From Streptomyces fradiae (lineage in GTDB: Bacteria > Actinomycetota > Actinomycetes > Streptomycetales > Streptomycetaceae): DNA of 64,000 nt. The translations under genes and the position numbers were made by a program. Location: NCBI RefSeq assembly GCF_041270065.1, contig NZ_CP065958.1:5952001-6016000 (forward strand), read 5' to 3'. How positions within the stretch are numbered: the first letter of the stretch is position 1; the number at the start of each line of letters is the position of its first letter. Shown here piece after piece: positions 44,567-52,788 of this stretch. The notes under the pieces are model-generated. The model searched no databases. It was given only the letters and a program-made list of their open reading frames with translations, and was not told the DNA's origin.

Positions 44567-46095
44567 CCAGCAGCAGCGACCGGACCGGAGCAGTGGACGA
44601 AGTGGGCGTTTCGCGAACCTACGAAGTGCGCACCTACGGGTGCCAGATGAACGTCCACGACTCCGAGCGGCTCTCCGGCCTCCTTGAGGACGCTGGTTAC
44701 GTCCGCGCCCCCGAGGGCTCCAACGGCGACGCCGACGTCGTGGTCTTCAACACCTGCGCGGTCCGCGAGAACGCCGACAACAAGCTGTACGGCAACCTCG
44801 GCCACCTCGCGCCGATGAAGGCCGCCCGGCCCGGCATGCAGATCGCCGTCGGCGGCTGTCTGGCGCAGAAGGACCGCGACACCATCGTCAAGCGGGCCCC
44901 CTGGGTCGACGTGGTCTTCGGCACCCACAACATCGGCAAGCTGCCGGTGCTCCTGGAGCGCGCCCGGATCCAGGAGGAGGCGCAGGTCGAGATCGCGGAG
45001 TCCCTGGAGGCCTTCCCGTCGACGCTGCCGACCCGCCGCGAGTCCGCGTACGCCGCCTGGGTCTCGATCTCCGTCGGCTGCAACAACACCTGCACCTTCT
45101 GCATCGTCCCGGCGCTGCGCGGCAAGGAGGAGGACCGCCGGCCCGGCGACATCCTCGCCGAGATCGAGGCGCTGGTCGGCGAGGGCGTCTCCGAGATCAC
45201 CCTGCTCGGCCAGAACGTCAACGCGTACGGCTCCGACCTCGGCGACCGCGAGGCCTTCAGCAAGCTGCTGCGGGCCTGCGGCGAGATCGAGGGCCTGGAG
45301 CGGGTCCGCTTCACCTCCCCGCACCCGCGCGACTTCACGGACGACGTGATCGCGGCGATGGCCGAGACCCCGAACGTGATGCCGCAGCTGCACATGCCGC
45401 TGCAGTCCGGCTCGGACACGGTCCTGAAGGCGATGCGCCGCTCGTACCGGCAGGAGCGCTTCCTCGGGATCATCGAGAAGGTGCGCGCCGCCATTCCGCA
45501 CGCCGCCATCTCCACCGACATCATCGTGGGCTTCCCCGGCGAGACCGAGGAGGACTTCGAGCAGACCATGCACGTGGTCCGCGAGGCCCGCTTCGCGAAC
45601 GCCTTCACCTTCCAGTACTCCAAGCGCCCCGGCACCCCGGCGGCCACCATGGAGGGCCAGATCCCCAAGGAGGTCGTGCAGGCGCGCTACGAGCGTCTCG
45701 TCGCCCTCCAGGAGGAGATCTCCTGGGAGGAGAACAAGAAGCAGGTCGGCCGCACCCTGGACGTCATGGTCGCCGAGGGCGAGGGCCGCAAGGACGGCGA
45801 GACCCACCGCCTCTCCGGCCGGGCCCCCGACAACCGGCTCGTCCACTTCACCAAGCCCGACGAGGACGTGCGCCCCGGCGACGTGGTGACCGTCGAGATC
45901 ACCTACGCCGCCCCCCACCACCTCCTCGCCGAGGGCCCGACCACCGCCGTCCGCCGCACCCGCGCGGGCGACGCCTGGGAGAAGCGCACGGCCGCCGAGG
46001 CGGCGAAGCCGGCGGGCGTCCTGCTCGGCCTCCCGACGATCGGAGCCCCGGCGCCCCTGCCGCCGGCGACGAACGGCTGCTCGGTCGCGCACTGA
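44563..46095 (+). CDS. miaB: tRNA-2-methylthio-N6-dimethylallyladenosine synthase MiaB
   Basis: A 510-residue radical-SAM methylthiotransferase acting on A37 of UNN-decoding tRNAs after MiaA. Auxiliary-cluster cysteines are in [27 protein letters not shown] and [12 protein letters not shown]. The SAM cluster is [15 protein letters not shown] near 173. The TRAM domain is at about 385-455, and a 55-residue Ala/Pro-rich tail follows. The product of miaA (47743) supplies its substrate. Two hairpins follow the gene. Confidence 0.96.
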   Translation: MTSSSDRTGAVDEVGVSRTYEVRTYGCQMNVHDSERLSGLLEDAGYVRAPEGSNGDADVVVFNTCAVRENADNKLYGNLGHLAPMKAARPGMQIAVGGCLAQKDRDTIVKRAPWVDVVFGTHNIGKLPVLLERARIQEEAQVEIAESLEAFPSTLPTRRESAYAAWVSISVGCNNTCTFCIVPALRGKEEDRRPGDILAEIEALVGEGVSEITLLGQNVNAYGSDLGDREAFSKLLRACGEIEGLERVRFTSPHPRDFTDDVIAAMAETPNVMPQLHMPLQSGSDTVLKAMRRSYRQERFLGIIEKVRAAIPHAAISTDIIVGFPGETEEDFEQTMHVVREARFANAFTFQYSKRPGTPAATMEGQIPKEVVQARYERLVALQEEISWEENKKQVGRTLDVMVAEGEGRKDGETHRLSGRAPDNRLVHFTKPDEDVRPGDVVTVEITYAAPHHLLAEGPTTAVRRTRAGDAWEKRTAAEAAKPAGVLLGLPTIGAPAPLPPATNGCSVAH

Positions 46096-46110
46096 CGGCC
46101 CAGCCGGTCG

Positions 46111-46171
46111 AAGCCGCCCCGCCGGGCGGCTTGCACGTCGGGCCAGGCCCTCCGGCCCGGCCCGCCGGAGG
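46111..46171 (+). terminator. Double hairpin after miaB
   Basis: First stem AAGCCGCCC (46111-46119) with GGGCGGCTT (46124-46132), second stem CCTCCGGC (46149-46156) with GCCGGAGG (46164-46171). The first has the form of an intrinsic terminator. Confidence 0.7.
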
Positions 46172-46230
46172 TGGCCGCCACCCGGGCCGCCCGCCAAGTC
46201 GCCGGCCCGCGCCGCACGCGCCCCGCGCAG

Positions 46231-46243
46231 TAGGCTGCGGATC
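46231..46243 (+). promoter_or_regulatory. Leaderless -10 box of the LigB-like gene
   Basis: TAGGCT at 46231-46236, 7 nt, ATG at 46244. There is no ribosome site. Confidence 0.6.
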
Positions 46244-46951
46244 ATGCTTGTCGCCGCCGCCGTGTGTCCCTGTCCACCGCTCCTCGTGCCCGCCGTCGCG
46301 GCGGGGGCCGCGTCCGAGCTCGATGAGGCTCGTACGGCCTGTTCCGACGCGCTCGGGGTGCTCGCCGCGTCCCGGCCCGACCGGCTTGTGGTGATCGGGC
46401 CCGCGGACGAGGGGGCGCGGGGGGCGTTCCCGGCCGGGTCGGCGGGCTCGTTCGCGGGGTTCGGCGTCGACGTGACCGTACGGCTCGGGGCGGGGCCCGG
46501 TGGGGATCGGGCGTTGCCGGTGTCCCTGGCGGTGGCCGGGTGGCTCCTGGAGCGCACCGACTGGGCGGACGCGCCCATCGAAGGCCTGGGCGTCGGTGAG
46601 CCGCTGGAGGCGGCGCGCTGCGCCGCGACCGGGCGGGAGATCGCCGCGTCGGCGGAGCGGGTCGCGCTGCTCGTCATGGGCGACGGCAGCGCCTGCCGCA
46701 CCCTGAAGGCCCCCGGCTATCTCGACGAGCGTGCCGAGCCCTTCGACGCGGCCGTCGGCCGGGCGCTGGGCGCGGCGGACCCTGCGGCGCTGCTCGCGCT
46801 CGACGCGGAGCTCGCGTACGAGCTGAAGGCGGCCGGCCGGGCGCCCTGGCAGGTGCTGGCGGGCGCCGCGCAGGGCGCGGGACTCGCGGGCCGGCTGCTC
46901 TACGAGGACGCCCCCTACGGGGTCGGCTACTTCGTCGCCGCCTGGAGCTAG
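46244..46951 (+). CDS. Class III extradiol dioxygenase-like protein, role unknown
   Basis: 235 residues. The MLVAAAVCPCPPLLVPAVAA start and GDGSACRTLKAPGYLDERAE segment resemble the LigB fold of extradiol dioxygenases. The canonical metal site is poorly kept: the usual PHPP is CPCPP here, and few histidines exist in the whole protein, so catalysis by a non-haem iron is doubtful. Homologues commonly lie between miaB and miaA in actinobacteria, suggesting a house-keeping role related to tRNA modification or metal handling rather than aromatic breakdown. The start is ATG at 46244 on a leaderless transcript. Confidence 0.75.
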   Translation: MLVAAAVCPCPPLLVPAVAAGAASELDEARTACSDALGVLAASRPDRLVVIGPADEGARGAFPAGSAGSFAGFGVDVTVRLGAGPGGDRALPVSLAVAGWLLERTDWADAPIEGLGVGEPLEAARCAATGREIAASAERVALLVMGDGSACRTLKAPGYLDERAEPFDAAVGRALGAADPAALLALDAELAYELKAAGRAPWQVLAGAAQGAGLAGRLLYEDAPYGVGYFVAAWS

Positions 46952-46967
46952 GCCCGGCGCACACACA

Positions 46968-47012
46968 ACGGCGGACGGCCGCGGAGCGATGCGCTCCGCG
47001 GCCGTCCGCCGT
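46968..47012. terminator. Long bidirectional terminator
   Basis: Perfect 21-bp stem, 46968-46988 with 46992-47012, and a 3-nt loop. It lies between two convergent genes and can end transcription from both sides. Confidence 0.85.
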
Positions 47013-47036
47013 GGGGGAGGAACGGGGCGACCGAGG

Positions 47037-47297
47037 TCAGGCGGCGGGAGGCGGAGGCGGGCCCGACGGGCCCACGTCCTTGTGGGCGAGGCGGTCGATG
47101 GCGTGCTTGGCCTTGCCGGTGCCGGACTCGATCTTGTCGCTGTACTTGCCCTTGGTCTTCTCGTCGACCTTCCTGGCGGCCTTCTCCAGGCCGTGCTCCA
47201 CCTTGCCCCCGTGCTTCTCGGCGAGGCCGGAGACCTGGTCCGAGACCTTGTCCTTGGCAGGGGCTAGCTTTGCCTTCAGTGAATCCAGGAAACCCAT
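47037..47297 (-). CDS. Antitoxin-like protein (MT0933 family), orphan
   Basis: 86 residues, Lys/Asp/Glu-rich and helical: MGFLDSLKAKLAPAKDKVSD, then DEKTKGKYSDKIESGTGKAK, ending in a Pro/Ala tail. It matches the MT0933-type antitoxin family of actinobacteria. No toxin gene lies within several hundred bases on either side, so in this context it may be a stand-alone small protein. It is separated from the next minus-strand gene by 53 bp and may be its operon partner. Confidence 0.7.
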   Translation of the reverse strand: MGFLDSLKAKLAPAKDKVSDQVSGLAEKHGGKVEHGLEKAARKVDEKTKGKYSDKIESGTGKAKHAIDRLAHKDVGPSGPPPPPAA

Positions 47298-47350
47298 GGG
47301 GTCACCGTCCCTACGTTCCTCGTGCCCTCTTTCAGGGCCTGCTCCAGGGC

Positions 47351-47629
47351 CTACTTGCGGGCGCCTTCGCCGGTTGCCCCGCTGTCCGCGGCCTCCTCCG
47401 CCGACTGCTGCTTCGGGATCTCCACGGTCCCGTCCTTCACCACCGGGCCGGAGTCGTCCCCGCCCTCGGCGGAAGCCTCGGCAGCGGCTTCGGCGGCGGG
47501 CTCCGGCGTTCCGGTCCCGGCCTCGGCCGTCTCCTCGGCCGCTTCGGTCTCCTCCGTGACGGACTCCGTCACGGCCGCAGTCTCCACGGCGTCCTTGCTC
47601 TTACGTCGAAACAGTGCGAAAACGCCCAT
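47351..47629 (-). CDS. Small acidic protein of unknown function
   Basis: 92 residues. A basic start (MGVFALFRRKSKDA) is followed by a very acidic Glu/Ala/Thr-rich body and ends TGEGARK. Strong composition bias suggests an unstructured protein. The ATG follows GGGAGCAGAT, and a -10-like TACGCT lies about 11 nt further up. The first residues resemble the amphipathic start of the antitoxin-like gene downstream (MGFLDSLKAK), and both may associate with membranes. I know no function. Confidence 0.65.
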   Translation of the reverse strand: MGVFALFRRKSKDAVETAAVTESVTEETEAAEETAEAGTGTPEPAAEAAAEASAEGGDDSGPVVKDGTVEIPKQQSAEEAADSGATGEGARK

Positions 47630-47742
47630 ATCTGCTCCCTAGCGTACTCAGGGTCGTCATTCCGGAACAGGCAACGAAGCCGGACGGAGGCCGTCACGTC
47701 GCTCATTCGGGGACATCGCCCGAGGTTTGCGAGACTGGGGCG

Positions 47743-48681
47743 GTGAGAAGTGCAGCTCCCGCCTCGCGGGTCATCGCCGTCGTCGGCCCCACCGCGGCCG
47801 GAAAGTCCGATCTGGGCGTCTTCCTCGCCCAGGAGCTGGGCGGCGAGGTCGTCAACGCCGATTCCATGCAGCTCTACCGGGGGATGGACATCGGCACCGC
47901 CAAACTGACGGTGGAGGAGCGCGGCGGCGTCCCGCACCACCTCCTCGACATCTGGGACGTGACCGAGGCCGCCAGCGTCGCCGAGTACCAGCGGCTGGCC
48001 CGCGCCGAGATCGACCGGCTGCTCGCCGAGGGCAAGGTGCCGGTCCTGGTCGGCGGCTCCGGCCTGTACGTGCGCGGGGCCCTCGACGTGATGGAGTTCC
48101 CCGGCACCGACCCCGAGCTCCGGGCCCGCCTGGAGGCCGAGCTGGAGGAGCGCGGCTCCGGCGTGCTGCACGCGCGCCTGGCCGCCGCCGACCCCGAGGC
48201 CGCCCGCGCGATCCTGCCCAGCAACGGGCGGCGCATCGTGCGCGCCCTGGAGGTCATCGAGATCACCGGCAAGCCCTTCACGGCCAACCTGCCGGGCCAC
48301 GACTCCGTCTACGACACCGTGCAGATCGGCGTCGACGTCGCCCGCCCCGAGCTCGACGAGCGGATCGCCACCCGGGTGGACCGCATGTGGGAGGCCGGGC
48401 TCGTCGACGAGGTGCGCGCCCTGGAGGCGCGCGGTCTGCGCGAGGGGCGCACCGCGGCCCGCGCGCTCGGCTACCAGCAGGTGCTCGCGGCGCTCGCGGG
48501 GGAGTGCACCGAGGACGAGGCCCGGGCCGAGACCGTGCGCGCCACCAAGCGCTTCGCGCGCCGCCAGGACTCCTGGTTCCGGCGCGATCCCCGGGTGCAC
48601 TGGCTCAGCGGGGCCGCCGAGGACCGCGGGGAACTCCCGCGACGGGCCCTGACGTTGGTCGAACGAGCGGTTACAGCCTGA
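47743..48681 (+). CDS. miaA: tRNA dimethylallyltransferase MiaA
   Basis: 312 residues; transfers a dimethylallyl group from DMAPP to N6 of A37. The P-loop is VVGPTAAGKSDLG, then NADSMQLYRGMDIGTAK, LLDIWDVTEAASVAEYQ and VGGSGLYVRGAL. The RALGYQQVLAAL and KRFARRQDSWFRRD segments complete the family pattern. The GTG at 47743 is 6 nt after GAGACT, a leaderless-type placement shared with the AI-2E gene. It is divergent from the small acidic protein gene. Confidence 0.96.
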   Translation: MRSAAPASRVIAVVGPTAAGKSDLGVFLAQELGGEVVNADSMQLYRGMDIGTAKLTVEERGGVPHHLLDIWDVTEAASVAEYQRLARAEIDRLLAEGKVPVLVGGSGLYVRGALDVMEFPGTDPELRARLEAELEERGSGVLHARLAAADPEAARAILPSNGRRIVRALEVIEITGKPFTANLPGHDSVYDTVQIGVDVARPELDERIATRVDRMWEAGLVDEVRALEARGLREGRTAARALGYQQVLAALAGECTEDEARAETVRATKRFARRQDSWFRRDPRVHWLSGAAEDRGELPRRALTLVERAVTA

Positions 48682-48789
48682 TCACGTGATGGCATCGGGA
48701 CGTCATGCCCGTCATTCCGGGGGTGCGGAGCGTGCCATCATCGAGCATCGATCGACCAAGTGGAGTCCGAGTGGGGAGGGCGCGTGGCG

Positions 48790-49254
48790 ATGGAGGCCGG
48801 CCCTCGCGACACCGAACAGCAGTCCGCCGTCCGGGGCGAAGTCCCCGGTGAGGCGCGAGGTCTGACACCGGACGGTCCGGACGAGGCCGAGGGCAGCGCC
48901 GTCGAGGTCGACGCCGCCGAGGTCGAGGTGGAACTGCGCCCGCAGCGCCGCCTGAGGATCTGGCAGCTCGCCCCGATCGTCGGGCTCGCCGCCGTCGGCT
49001 CGCTGATGTTCGCCTTCCCGCTCGCCTTCGGCTCGGGCGACGGCGGCGCCGTCGTCGCCATGCTCGGTCTGCTGATCAGTTCCTGCGCGGCGGGCTGGGG
49101 CATGATGGCCGCCCGCCGGGTCGGCCACACCTGGCCGGGCCTTCCGGTACGGGGCTCGGGCGAGCGCCCGAACTGGCGCGCCCTCGCCCTGTACGTGGTC
49201 CTCAGCGCCGTCCTGGTGGCCCTGGCCGTCTGGCGCGTCGCCCGGCTCCGCTGA
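48790..49254 (+). CDS. Membrane protein of unknown function upstream of dapF
   Basis: 154 residues. The N-terminal 55 are acidic and disordered, then three hydrophobic helices follow (about 62-80, 86-105 and 130-150). The ATG at 48790 has GGAGGG 9 nt upstream. In-frame GTGs at 48784 and 48760 are alternatives. Similar small membrane proteins occur at this place, between miaA and dapF, in streptomycetes. No motif reveals function. Confidence 0.7.
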   Translation: MEAGPRDTEQQSAVRGEVPGEARGLTPDGPDEAEGSAVEVDAAEVEVELRPQRRLRIWQLAPIVGLAAVGSLMFAFPLAFGSGDGGAVVAMLGLLISSCAAGWGMMAARRVGHTWPGLPVRGSGERPNWRALALYVVLSAVLVALAVWRVARLR

Positions 49255-49430
49255 GCCCCGGGGCACGGCCCCGGGGGCCCCAGGCCCGACGCCCGATCCC
49301 CGGGCCCGGCCCCTGGGCCCCTGGCCCGCCCCATGGGTGCCAGGCCCCGACCCCTGAGCCAAGGCTCGGCCCATGGCCCCCAGCCCGGCCCCCTGTGCCC
49401 CGGGCCCCGCCCGTCCCCGTACCCGCCCCG
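49255..49430. repeat. CCC-rich low-complexity region before dapF
   Basis: A run of imperfect GGCCCCTGGGCCC / CAGGCCC / CATGGCCC units without coding character. It allows many alternative hairpins and may end the upstream transcript. The dapF promoter follows it. Confidence 0.7.
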
Positions 49431-49443
49431 TACAGTTGATCTC
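49431..49443 (+). promoter_or_regulatory. Leaderless -10 box of dapF
   Basis: TACAGT at 49431-49436, 7 nt, ATG at 49444. Confidence 0.6.
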
Positions 49444-50319
49444 ATGACCAGCGCGCAGACCTCGCCGCTCGCCTTCCTCAAGGGCCACGGCACCGAGAAC
49501 GACTTCGTGATCGTCCCCGACGCGGACAACGCCGTCGACCTGCCCCCCGCCGCCGTCGTCCGGCTGTGCGACCGGCGGGCCGGGATCGGCGGGGACGGGG
49601 TGCTGCACGTCGTGCGCAGCGCCGCGCACCCCGAGGCGCGGGAGATGGCCGGCGAGGCCGAGTGGTTCATGGACTACCGCAACGCGGACGGCTCGGTCGC
49701 CGAGATGTGCGGCAACGGGGTCCGGGTCTTCGCCCGCTACCTCCAGCACGCCGGGCACGTCACCGCCGGCGAGGTCGCCGTCGCCACCCGCGGTGGGATC
49801 AAGCGGGTGCACCTCGACAAGGACGGCTCCGTGACCGTCCGCATGGGCAAGGCCCTGCTGCCCGCGGACGGCGTCACCGTGACCGTGGACGGGCGCAGCT
49901 GGCCCGCCCGCAACGTCAACATGGGCAACCCGCACGCGGTCGCCTTCGTCGACTCCCTCGACCACGCGGGCACCCTCTACGACGAGCCGCCGTACGAGCC
50001 GGCCGCCGTCTACCCGGACGGCGTCAACATCGAGTTCGTCGCCGACCGCGGCCCCCGGCACGTCGCCATGCGCGTCCACGAGCGCGGCGCCGCCGAGACC
50101 CGCTCCTGCGGCACCGGCGCCTGCGCCGTGGCCGTCGCCACCGCCCGCCGGGACGGCGTCGACCCGGCCGAGACCGGCACCCCCGTCACGTACACCGTGG
50201 ACGTCCTCGGCGGCACCCTGGTGATCACCGAGCACCCCGACGGGGAGATCGAGATGACCGGCCCCGCGGTGATCGTCGCCGAGGGCGCCGTCGAGCCGGA
50301 GTGGCTGGCCGGCTCCTGA
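49444..50319 (+). CDS. dapF: Diaminopimelate epimerase
   Basis: 291 residues; converts LL- to meso-diaminopimelate, the last step before lysine. The enzyme is pyridoxal-independent and uses two cysteines, seen in VAEMCGNGVRVFARY near 86 and RSCGTGACAVAVA near 222. FLKGHGTENDFVIV and MGNPHAVAFVD are further family segments. Although streptomycete wall uses LL-DAP, meso-DAP is still needed for lysine. The 3' end contains the first copy of an 18-bp repeat that continues beyond the stop. Confidence 0.96.
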   Translation: MTSAQTSPLAFLKGHGTENDFVIVPDADNAVDLPPAAVVRLCDRRAGIGGDGVLHVVRSAAHPEAREMAGEAEWFMDYRNADGSVAEMCGNGVRVFARYLQHAGHVTAGEVAVATRGGIKRVHLDKDGSVTVRMGKALLPADGVTVTVDGRSWPARNVNMGNPHAVAFVDSLDHAGTLYDEPPYEPAAVYPDGVNIEFVADRGPRHVAMRVHERGAAETRSCGTGACAVAVATARRDGVDPAETGTPVTYTVDVLGGTLVITEHPDGEIEMTGPAVIVAEGAVEPEWLAGS

Positions 50320-50356
50320 GGCCGAGGCTGCTCCTGAGGCCGAGGCGGCTCCTGAG
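50312..50356 (+). repeat. 18-bp tandem repeat across the dapF stop codon
   Basis: GCTCCTGAG starts at 50312, 50330 and 50348. The full unit is GCTCCTGAGGCCGAGGC plus one base, and the stop TGA of dapF lies in the first copy. Confidence 0.9.
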
Positions 50357-50547
50357 GGTGATCCTTTCCTTCTGAGACGGCTGGAATCGAAACCGTCAAC
50401 GACTGATTCGTCCCTCGAATGGGTGATCCCGTTCACGCTCGGCGAGAGCGGGACTGCGCCACGTGGTGGGGTCGGTAGCATCAAGCACCGGCCCGCCGGG
50501 CACGCCTTGCCCGGCCCTCCGCCGGTCGACGCCGCCGGAGGTGCCCC

Positions 50548-52701
50548 ATGAGCGCAGAGGCCGCCAACCCCGTGAGCGACGCCGAGGCCGCCGGCCCGGA
50601 CGCTCCCGGGCGCAGACGAGCCCGCCCCAGGATCGATCTGCGCCGCCTCGGCCGCGCCGCGCTGCTCGGCGCGACCGCCGGACCGGCCGCCCGCGACCGG
50701 CTGCCCGACGCCATCGGGCACGTCGCCGAGGCCCACCGCGCCCACCACCCGGACGCCGGCCTGGCCGTGCTGCGCCGCGCCTATGTGCTCGCCGAGTCCT
50801 CGCACCGGGGCCAGTTCCGCAAGAGCGGCGAGCCGTACATCACCCATCCGCTCGCGGTCACCCTGATCCTCGCCGAACTCGGCGCCGAGACCACCACGTT
50901 GACCGCGGCCCTGCTCCACGACACCGTCGAGGACACCGAGGTGACGCTCGACCAGGTGCGGCGCGAGTTCGGCGACGAGGTCGCCTATCTCGTCGACGGC
51001 GTCACCAAACTGGAGAAGGTCGACTACGGCGCCGCCGCCGAGCCCGAGACCTTCCGCAAGATGCTCGTCGCCACCGGCAACGACGTCCGCGTGATGTCGA
51101 TCAAACTCGCCGACCGGCTGCACAACATGCGCACCCTCGGCGTGATGCGCCCCGAGAAACAGGCCCGCATCGCCAGGGTCACCCGCGACGTCCTCATCCC
51201 GCTCGCCGAACGCCTCGGCGTCCAGGCCCTCAAGACCGAGCTGGAGGACCTGGTCTTCGCCATCCTCCACCCCGAGGAGTACGAGACCACCCGCGCCCTC
51301 ATCGCCGGCACCCCCGGCGCCGCCGACGCCCTCGCCGGCGTCGCCGAACAGGTCTCCGGCGTGCTGCGCGAGGCCGGCATCGGCGCCGAAGTCCTCGTCC
51401 GGCCACGGCACTTCGTCTCCGTCCACCGGGTCCGCCTCAAGCGCGGCGAGCTCCGCGGCAGCGACTTCGGCCGGCTCCTCGTCCTGGTCGCCGAGGACGC
51501 CGACTGCTATGCCGTCCTCGGCGAGCTGCACACCTGCTTCACCCCGGTGGTCTCCGAGTTCAAGGACTTCATCGCCGCCCCCAAGTTCAACCTCTACCAG
51601 TCGCTGCACACCGCCGTCGCCGCGCCCGACGGCGCCGTCGCCGAAGTCCTCATCCGCACCCACCAGATGCACAAGGTCGCCGAGGCCGGCGTGGTCGCCC
51701 TCGGCAACCCGTACATCGGCCCGGAGACCGGCGAGCCCGTCGAGGACGGCGAGCGCGTCGACCCCACCCGCCCCGGCTGGCTCTCCCGGCTCCTCGACTG
51801 GCAGCAGTCCGCCCCCGACCCCGACACCTTCTGGACCTCGCTGCGCGCCGACCTCGCCCAGGACCACGAGATCACCGTCTTCCACACGGACGGCAGCGCC
51901 CGCGGCATGATCAGCCTGCCCGCGGGCGCCACCTGCGTCGACGCCGCCTACGCCGAGCACGGCGAGGCCGCCCACAGCTGTCTGGGCGCCCGGGTCAACG
52001 GCCGGCTCGCCCCGCTGAGCACCGTCCTCCACGACGGCGACACCGTGCAGCTGCTGCTCGCCCAGGACTCCGCCTCCGGGCCCTCCCCGCAGTGGCTCGA
52101 CCACGCCCGCACCCCCGCCGCCCGGATCGCCATCACCGGCTGGCTCCGGGCCCATCCCGAGGCCGCCAAGGTGCCCGCCGCGGCGCCCCGTGCGCCCGTC
52201 AGCGTCACCGCAGACCGGCGCACCGGCAGCCGGCTGCGCGCCGAACTGCCCGGCGGACCGGACGGCGCCGCGCCCCCCGCCGTACGCCCCGCCGGCTGCT
52301 GCACCCCCGTACCCCCCGACGAGATCACCGGCTTCGTGGTCCGCGGCGGCGCCGTCACCGTGCACCGCACCGGCTGCGCCTCCGCCGACTCGATGAAGCG
52401 GCTCGGCCGGGACCCCGTCACCGTGCACTGGGGCGACACCGCCGAATGCCGGGTCACCCTGGTCGCGGAGTCCTTCGGCCGCCCCCGGCTGCTCGCCGAC
52501 CTCACCGAGGCCATCGCGGCCGAGGGTGTCGCCGTCGTCTCCGCCACCGTCGAACCGCCCACCGAGCAGCGGGTCCGCCACACCTACACCCTCCAGCTCC
52601 CCGACGCCGCCGGGCTGCCCGCCCTCATGCGGGCCATGCGCGACGTGCCCGGCGTCTACGACGTGAGCCGCGCCCGGCACCCCGCCACGCCCCAGATCTA
52701 G
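50548..52701 (+). CDS. rshA: RelA/SpoT homologue (RshA-like), second (p)ppGpp enzyme
   Basis: 717 residues. Domains: HD hydrolase (about 80-230; THPLAVTLILAELGAETTTL, the metal motif LLHDTVEDT), synthetase (about 280-395; DCYAVLGELHTCF, FKDFIAAPKFNLYQSLHT), TGS (about 430-495; ITVFHTDGSARGMISLPAG) and C-terminal ACT (about 645-705). Compared with canonical Rel the synthetase has changes: the RxKD motif reads EFKD, EVQIRT reads EVLIRT, and the upstream RPKHYYSIY-type motif reads RPRHFVSVH. Hydrolase residues look intact. The dapF-rshA context matches S. coelicolor. The ATG at 50548 follows GGAGGT. Hydrolase or regulatory function seems safer than full synthetase activity. Confidence 0.93.
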   Translation: MSAEAANPVSDAEAAGPDAPGRRRARPRIDLRRLGRAALLGATAGPAARDRLPDAIGHVAEAHRAHHPDAGLAVLRRAYVLAESSHRGQFRKSGEPYITHPLAVTLILAELGAETTTLTAALLHDTVEDTEVTLDQVRREFGDEVAYLVDGVTKLEKVDYGAAAEPETFRKMLVATGNDVRVMSIKLADRLHNMRTLGVMRPEKQARIARVTRDVLIPLAERLGVQALKTELEDLVFAILHPEEYETTRALIAGTPGAADALAGVAEQVSGVLREAGIGAEVLVRPRHFVSVHRVRLKRGELRGSDFGRLLVLVAEDADCYAVLGELHTCFTPVVSEFKDFIAAPKFNLYQSLHTAVAAPDGAVAEVLIRTHQMHKVAEAGVVALGNPYIGPETGEPVEDGERVDPTRPGWLSRLLDWQQSAPDPDTFWTSLRADLAQDHEITVFHTDGSARGMISLPAGATCVDAAYAEHGEAAHSCLGARVNGRLAPLSTVLHDGDTVQLLLAQDSASGPSPQWLDHARTPAARIAITGWLRAHPEAAKVPAAAPRAPVSVTADRRTGSRLRAELPGGPDGAAPPAVRPAGCCTPVPPDEITGFVVRGGAVTVHRTGCASADSMKRLGRDPVTVHWGDTAECRVTLVAESFGRPRLLADLTEAIAAEGVAVVSATVEPPTEQRVRHTYTLQLPDAAGLPALMRAMRDVPGVYDVSRARHPATPQI

Positions 52702-52788
52702 GGGGGCGGCCCGCCGGGCGTGACACCTTCGGGTGGCGCCCGCGCGAGTCGCCCCGGGGAGCGGCCCGGGCCCTGGTAGCGGTAGCGC

